Assembly: GCA_049700435.1 (NCBI GenBank)
Contig: JBNAVK010000006.1
Span: 1 to 45,582, forward strand
DNA: 45,582 nucleotides
Reading direction: 5' to 3'
From: JAVZLH01 sp049700435
GTDB lineage: Archaea > Thermoproteota > Bathyarchaeia > Bathyarchaeales > Bathycorpusculaceae
In this document: one piece after another, positions 42,345 through 45,582 of the stretch
Position numbering within the stretch: position 1 is the first letter of the stretch
Layout of the letters: every line of letters begins with the position of its first letter
Made by a program: the position numbers and the translations under genes
The notes under the pieces: generated by a model
Seen by the model: the letters and a program-made list of their open reading frames with translations, nothing else
Databases searched by the model: none
Told to the model about the DNA's origin: nothing

Positions 42345-42544
42345 CTTTTCTCGGCTAATTTAATGAATTCTTCTACTGAAAGACCAGCTTGAAATAAAAT
42401 GCCCCTTAAAGTGCCGATTGCTATTTCCTTGTGTTTTGGAACGACAACTGTTCGCTTTTTGTCCTTATAAAAACCTTTTAACACAATGTGGCTACCTTTC
42501 TGTCTAACAATTTTAAAACCAAGTTTACTCAAAATTTTAATCAC
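42341..42544 (-). CDS. hicA: HicA-family mRNA interferase toxin
   Basis: This 67-residue dsRBD-like protein contains KILSKLGFKIVRQKGSHIVL with the conserved catalytic His, then RTVVVPKHKEIAIGTLRGIL, the typical HicA sequence. The GTG start gives a protein lacking the few residues (S-G-K-E-V) that usually precede the first helix; an in-frame stop lies further upstream. HicA toxins cleave mRNA. It is convergent with hicB rather than in one operon, with a 4-nt overlap at the stops. Confidence 0.85.
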   Translation of the reverse strand: MIKILSKLGFKIVRQKGSHIVLKGFYKDKKRTVVVPKHKEIAIGTLRGILFQAGLSVEEFIKLAEKS

Positions 42545-42685
42545 TTTGTGTATGAGTATGGCCTGAGTTTCAAATTAACTCACTTCATTAACGTTGTATG
42601 AAAGTGTAGATGATATCAAAAGCTTAACCGTGGAAATTTTATGGTTTTCTAAGAGGGTTAAAATTTGAGTAAGTTTTGCAAAATG

Positions 42686-43531
42686 TTAAGATAGTAGGTG
42701 TATGTTTCCTATGCGTGTGTTTTCTAGGTGTTTTTCCGCTGCTTTTTGGCATTCCAGTGCTTGTTTTCTGCTTGTTGTTGGCAAATCATTCATAACATAG
42801 CATGGATAAAACGCCAAAAGCGTGTAGGGAATNNNNNNNNNNNNNNNNNNNNNNNNNNNNNNNNNNNNNNNNNNNNNNNNNNNNNNNNNNNNNNNNNNNN
42901 NNNNNNNNNNNNNNNNNNNNNNNNNNNNNNNNGGCATCTGCGGGGACGGGTCGCCTCCAAAATAGCATATGCAAGAAACACGCTCGTTGACTTTTGAGGC
43001 TAATTCTTCGGCGCTTAAAACTGGCTTATGCCTAACAGAAAGGTTGCGGTAATGCCAGTTCTGGCAGAAAAGGCAGTCGTAACTGCAAGCGCCGTAAAAA
43101 ACAGCCAAATTAGAATAGCCATACTCTGCAGAAGGCTTATACGCGTATTGCGGATAACCAGCGCCCGTACAGCCCGGACAAAACCACCAGCTAACGCAGT
43201 TTGTTGGCAAACCATCATAATACCATTCCAAAACACCCTTCTCGGCGGTTCCGCCAAAACGCACAAGCCTACCACCAACGTTCCAAACGAGTCCGCAGAA
43301 ACCGCTGTTGTCAACGCCAATGACACAGTTGTTGGCGCAAACACCACATGGCAGTCCGCCCTCGTCTTTGGGCGGTTTGGGAGGCAAACCATATACGGCT
43401 CGGCTTCGCGCATGAACCTCAGCAGTTATTGATAGCGCCTTTTCTGGTTTGGCTCTTATGCATTTTAGGCAGACGCCGAGACTCTCCGATATTGTGGACG
43501 ATTTTTCTCCGCAGACCTTGCATTTTCCCAT
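42686..43531 (-). CDS. Radical SAM protein with N-terminal zinc ribbon, interrupted by an assembly gap
   Basis: The protein starts with a zinc ribbon (CKVCGEKSSTI and GVCLKCIR), then a Cys-rich segment (LPCGVCANNCVIG, GFCGLVW, CPGCTGAGYP). The radical SAM motif is YGACSYDCLFCQNWHYR (CxxxCxxC). The C-terminal part, IPYTLLAFYPCYVMNDLPTT to RIGNIHLL, is typical of pyruvate-formate-lyase-activating-enzyme relatives (COG1313/COG1180). About the middle third is hidden in the 100-N gap, so true length is unknown; both sides clearly belong to one gene. The target is unknown. Confidence 0.85.
   Translation of the reverse strand: MGKCKVCGEKSSTISESLGVCLKCIRAKPEKALSITAEVHARSRAVYGLPPKPPKDEGGLPCGVCANNCVIGVDNSGFCGLVWNVGGRLVRFGGTAEKGVLEWYYDGLPTNCVSWWFCPGCTGAGYPQYAYKPSAEYGYSNLAVFYGACSYDCLFCQNWHYRNLSVRHKPVLSAEELASKVNERVSCICYFGGDPSPQMXXXXXXXXXXXXXXXXXXXXXXXXXXXXXXXXXXIPYTLLAFYPCYVMNDLPTTSRKQALECQKAAEKHLENTRIGNIHLLS
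42833..42932. other. Assembly gap of 100 N
   Basis: Exactly 100 unknown bases occur inside the radical SAM gene. This is a conventional scaffold-gap length, so the real distance is unknown. Confidence 0.99.
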
Positions 43532-43617
43532 AACAAACTCAAAATAAACTAGGGTGATACAAGCCTAAAAACCTAGAGGAGGTCTAGCCTATTGCAACCG
43601 AAGAACTCCAATAAATG

Positions 43618-43911
43618 TTAGCCTCCGCCAACTGGCGGTATAATCGCCAAAACATCACCATCAACAAGCTTCGTCTTTAACCCATCAAGCGTTGAGGCGC
43701 TTCTACCGTTTACTAGAAGTTGAAGAAAACCCTTAATGTCGCCAGTCTTACCATCATAAACATAATCCACGAAGCCCTTACCGTAAATTTCAGACAACCG
43801 CCTAAGAACAGCATCCACTGTGACATTTTCGCCATCCGGAAACTCTAGGGTTTCTTCCCGTTTGCCAACAATTTCCCTCAAAGTTGTGAAGAAACGCACC
43901 GAAACCCGCAT
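43618..43911 (-). CDS. MoaD/ThiS-like ubiquitin-fold sulfur carrier
   Basis: The 97-residue beta-grasp protein starts VSVRFFTTLREIVGKREETL and ends IIPPVGGG. The C-terminal di-glycine is needed for adenylation by an E1-like enzyme. It could serve molybdopterin synthase, tungstopterin, tRNA thiolation or protein conjugation (SAMP); none of the partner genes is in the window. The start is ATG at 43911. It is divergent from mntP. Confidence 0.88.
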   Translation of the reverse strand: MRVSVRFFTTLREIVGKREETLEFPDGENVTVDAVLRRLSEIYGKGFVDYVYDGKTGDIKGFLQLLVNGRSASTLDGLKTKLVDGDVLAIIPPVGGG

Positions 43912-43991
43912 GGTTCACGCACCAAAAATAACTTTTGCAAGCCAAAATTTAAACTGTTACTCGCAAATAAGCCTACAGCAAGAACGAGGCG

Positions 43992-44540
43992 ATGCACGAA
44001 ATGGATGTGATAACGCTTTTCGCCGTTGCCATAAGCCTAGCATTAGATGCCTTCAGCGTATCAATAGCAAGCGGGATGCAAACAAAAAGCGTCGCCTTAA
44101 AAATGGCAACATCCTTCGGAGCATTCCAAGCCATAATGCCACTAATAGGCTGGTCTGCGGGAATCGAACTATTAGCCCTTATTTCTGGAGTTGACCACTG
44201 GGCTGCCTTCACAATTTTAAGCATAATCGGTCTCAAAATGATTTACGAAGCACTCAAACAAGAAAAACCACAAAAGAAACCGCTAAACCTCTACACTTTG
44301 CTACTATTATCCATCGCCACAAGCATCGACGCTTTGGCAGCCGGCTTAAGCTTCGCATTCCTAAAAATCTCAATCCTCACGGCAATAACAGTCATCGGAA
44401 CAGTCACATTCGCACTAGCGTTTCTCGGCGCCCTTTTCGGCAACAAACTAGGCAACAAGTTCTCAAACAAAGTTGCGATTGCTGGCGGCTTAATTCTGAT
44501 AGGCATAGGAACCAAAATCGTAATTGAACACCTAGCTTAA
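43992..44540 (+). CDS. mntP: Putative manganese efflux pump MntP
   Basis: This 182-residue protein has six helices in two DUF204 repeats. Each carries the conserved Asp: ISLALDAFSVSIASGM and ATSIDALAAGLSFAFL. MntP exports Mn2+ in bacteria; the archaeal function is inferred. ATG at 43992 lies directly after GAGG, and ATG at 44001 has better spacing (10 nt) from it. No yybP-ykoY riboswitch is visible upstream. Confidence 0.9.
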   Translation: MHEMDVITLFAVAISLALDAFSVSIASGMQTKSVALKMATSFGAFQAIMPLIGWSAGIELLALISGVDHWAAFTILSIIGLKMIYEALKQEKPQKKPLNLYTLLLLSIATSIDALAAGLSFAFLKISILTAITVIGTVTFALAFLGALFGNKLGNKFSNKVAIAGGLILIGIGTKIVIEHLA

Positions 44541-44577
44541 CAATATACGAACCACAGCGTTTAATCATAAGGTAAGG

Positions 44578-44589
44578 TTTATATTTTAG
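44578..44589 (+). promoter_or_regulatory. TATA box of the thermosome gene
   Basis: TTTATATTTTAG lies about 60 nt before the thermosome ATG, which leaves a leader of about 35 nt that ends in the strong site AAGGAGGA (8 nt before the ATG). Confidence 0.5.
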
Positions 44590-44645
44590 TGCATTTTGCT
44601 ATTCGGAATAGAAAGTAACATTCTAACCTAAAAGGAGGATTTGAT

Positions 44646-45582
44646 ATGGCTTACTTAACAACAACAGCCTCGGGACAACCAGTCCTCATACTAAAAGAAG
44701 GAACAACAAGAAGCCGCGGAAGAGAAGCCCAAAGAAACAACATAATGGCAGCCCGCATAATAGGCGAAGTATTAAAGACAACTCTTGGACCCCGTGGAAT
44801 GGACAAAATGCTCATCGACAGCCTAGGCGACATAACAATAACAAATGACGGAGCAGCAATCCTAGACGAAATAGAAGTTGAGCATCCAGCAGCAAAAATG
44901 ATGGTGGAAATCGCAAAAACCCAAGACGACATGGTGGGCGACGGAACAACAACAGCAGTCGTCCTTGCAAGCGAACTCCTAAAAAGGGCTGAAGAACTCC
45001 TAGACCAAAACATCCACCCAACAATAATCGTAAGCGGCTACAGAAAAGCAGCCCAAAAAGCAATGGAAATAACAAACAAAATCGCAATACCAGTAGACAT
45101 AGAAGACCGCGAGACACTGAGAAAAGTGGCATTAACATCAATGGCAAGCAAAGCCGTCGGACCAGCAAAAGAGCACTTGGCGGAAATAGCCATAGATGCC
45201 GTAAAACAAATAGTCGAACAACGCGGCGATAAACGCATAGCAGACATAGACAACATCCAAATAATAAAGAAAACAGGAAAAAGCCTCTTTGAAACCCAAC
45301 TGGTCAAAGGCGTAATAATAGACAAGGAAGTTGTCCACGCCGGCATGCCTAAAAAAGTGGAAAAGGCGAAGATAGCATTGCTTGACTGCCCATTAGAAAT
45401 AGAAAAGACAGAGTTCAGCGCCGAAATACGCATAAGAGACCCAACACAAATGAAAGCCTTCCTAGACCAAGAAACCAAAATGCTCAAAGAAATGGTTGAC
45501 AAAATAAAGGCTTCAGGCGCAAACGTGGTCTTCTGCCAAAAAGGCATAGACGACATGGCCCAACACTTCCTAGCAAAAGAAG
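44646..45582 (+). CDS. Thermosome subunit (group II chaperonin), 5' part
   Basis: The frame is open from ATG at 44646 to the window end, giving at least 312 residues of an expected 540 or so. It encodes the equatorial domain: LKTTLGPRGMDKMLIDSLGD, ITNDGAAILDEI and the ATPase motif DMVGDGTTTAVVLASELLKR. The apical part begins near VKGVIIDKEVVHAGMP. Thermosomes fold proteins in an eight- or nine-fold double ring with a built-in lid. GGAGGATTTGAT precedes the start. Synonymous sites are strongly biased to A and C. Confidence 0.96.
   Translation, partial: MAYLTTTASGQPVLILKEGTTRSRGREAQRNNIMAARIIGEVLKTTLGPRGMDKMLIDSLGDITITNDGAAILDEIEVEHPAAKMMVEIAKTQDDMVGDGTTTAVVLASELLKRAEELLDQNIHPTIIVSGYRKAAQKAMEITNKIAIPVDIEDRETLRKVALTSMASKAVGPAKEHLAEIAIDAVKQIVEQRGDKRIADIDNIQIIKKTGKSLFETQLVKGVIIDKEVVHAGMPKKVEKAKIALLDCPLEIEKTEFSAEIRIRDPTQMKAFLDQETKMLKEMVDKIKASGANVVFCQKGIDDMAQHFLAKE

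Noticed and set aside
42728..42997. Several frames running through the N gap
   Set aside because: They depend on unknown bases; only the minus-strand radical SAM frame has family support on both sides.
43028..43432. 134-codon plus-strand frame antisense to the radical SAM gene
   Set aside because: The minus strand encodes clear Cys motifs of a known family; the antisense frame shows none.

Overview
The window is archaeal chromosome. The evidence is an archaeal Spt5-L11-L1-L10-L12 block whose L12 is the P1 type with an acidic GLGALFG tail, DNA topoisomerase VI (both subunits), aIF5B, ABCE1, a thermosome subunit, the tRNA-splicing endonuclease, the KEOPS subunit Cgi121, archaeal-type GlyRS and AsnRS, and a UbiA-type archaeal lipid prenyltransferase. 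Gene content and style (AT-rich, frequent TTG/GTG starts behind good Shine-Dalgarno sequences, TATA boxes about 25-30 nt before starts) fit a Bathyarchaeia-like lineage of the Thermoproteota/TACK group. That placement is inference. A 100-base run of N (42833-42932) shows this is a draft scaffold. I recognised no rRNA, tRNA, CRISPR array or intact insertion sequence.

Layout. 1-4.9 kb: tail of an unknown gene, a SAM-hydrolysing DUF62 enzyme, a coiled-coil protein, then spt5-rpl11-rpl1-rpl10-rpl12 and a DUF523 gene. 4.9-9.4 kb: a presenilin-like membrane protein and a SPOUT methyltransferase on the minus strand, phosphoglucose/phosphomannose isomerase, inositol-1-phosphate synthase, and a zinc-ribbon protein. 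9.5-14 kb: GlyRS, a PhoU-like DUF47 protein, EndA, and a sugar-phosphate nucleotidyltransferase. 14-16.2 kb: a tight three-gene operon of UbiA prenyltransferase, polyprenol-kinase-like protein and thymidylate-kinase-like protein. 16.3-19.2 kb: a cation-efflux protein with three C-terminal domains, divergent from AsnRS.

19.3-24.9 kb is an acetate module: an acyl-CoA synthetase (ADP-forming) fused to a GNAT acetyltransferase (Pat-like), AMP-forming acetyl-CoA synthetase with the classical acetylation-site motif, and a SatP-type acetate transporter. 25-29 kb holds histidine-degradation genes (ftcD-hutI-hutU) without hutH. 29-38.5 kb holds information-processing genes: phosphoribosyltransferase, Cgi121, a THUMP protein, a membrane coiled-coil protein, bacterial-type RsmH, isoaspartyl peptidase, ABCE1, cytidine deaminase and topo VI B/A. 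38.6-45.6 kb holds a small membrane protein, aIF5B, a SHOCT-like protein, an amidohydrolase, a HicB/HicA pair in convergent orientation, a radical SAM gene broken by the gap, a MoaD-like protein, MntP and the start of a thermosome gene that runs off the end.

The signals I find most worth checking are: (1) a complete-looking transcription unit at 33347-33518 encoding a 22-residue peptide made almost only of Glu and Trp, just upstream of ABCE1; (2) the Pat-like fusion beside its probable target Acs, keeping both phospho-transfer histidines; (3) a decayed 114-bp copy of the radical SAM gene's 3' end on the far side of the convergent hicB/hicA pair; (4) the UbiA/polyprenol kinase/TMK-like operon, which could be a geranylgeraniol salvage route into membrane lipid; and (5) alternative hairpins around the L1 start codon.
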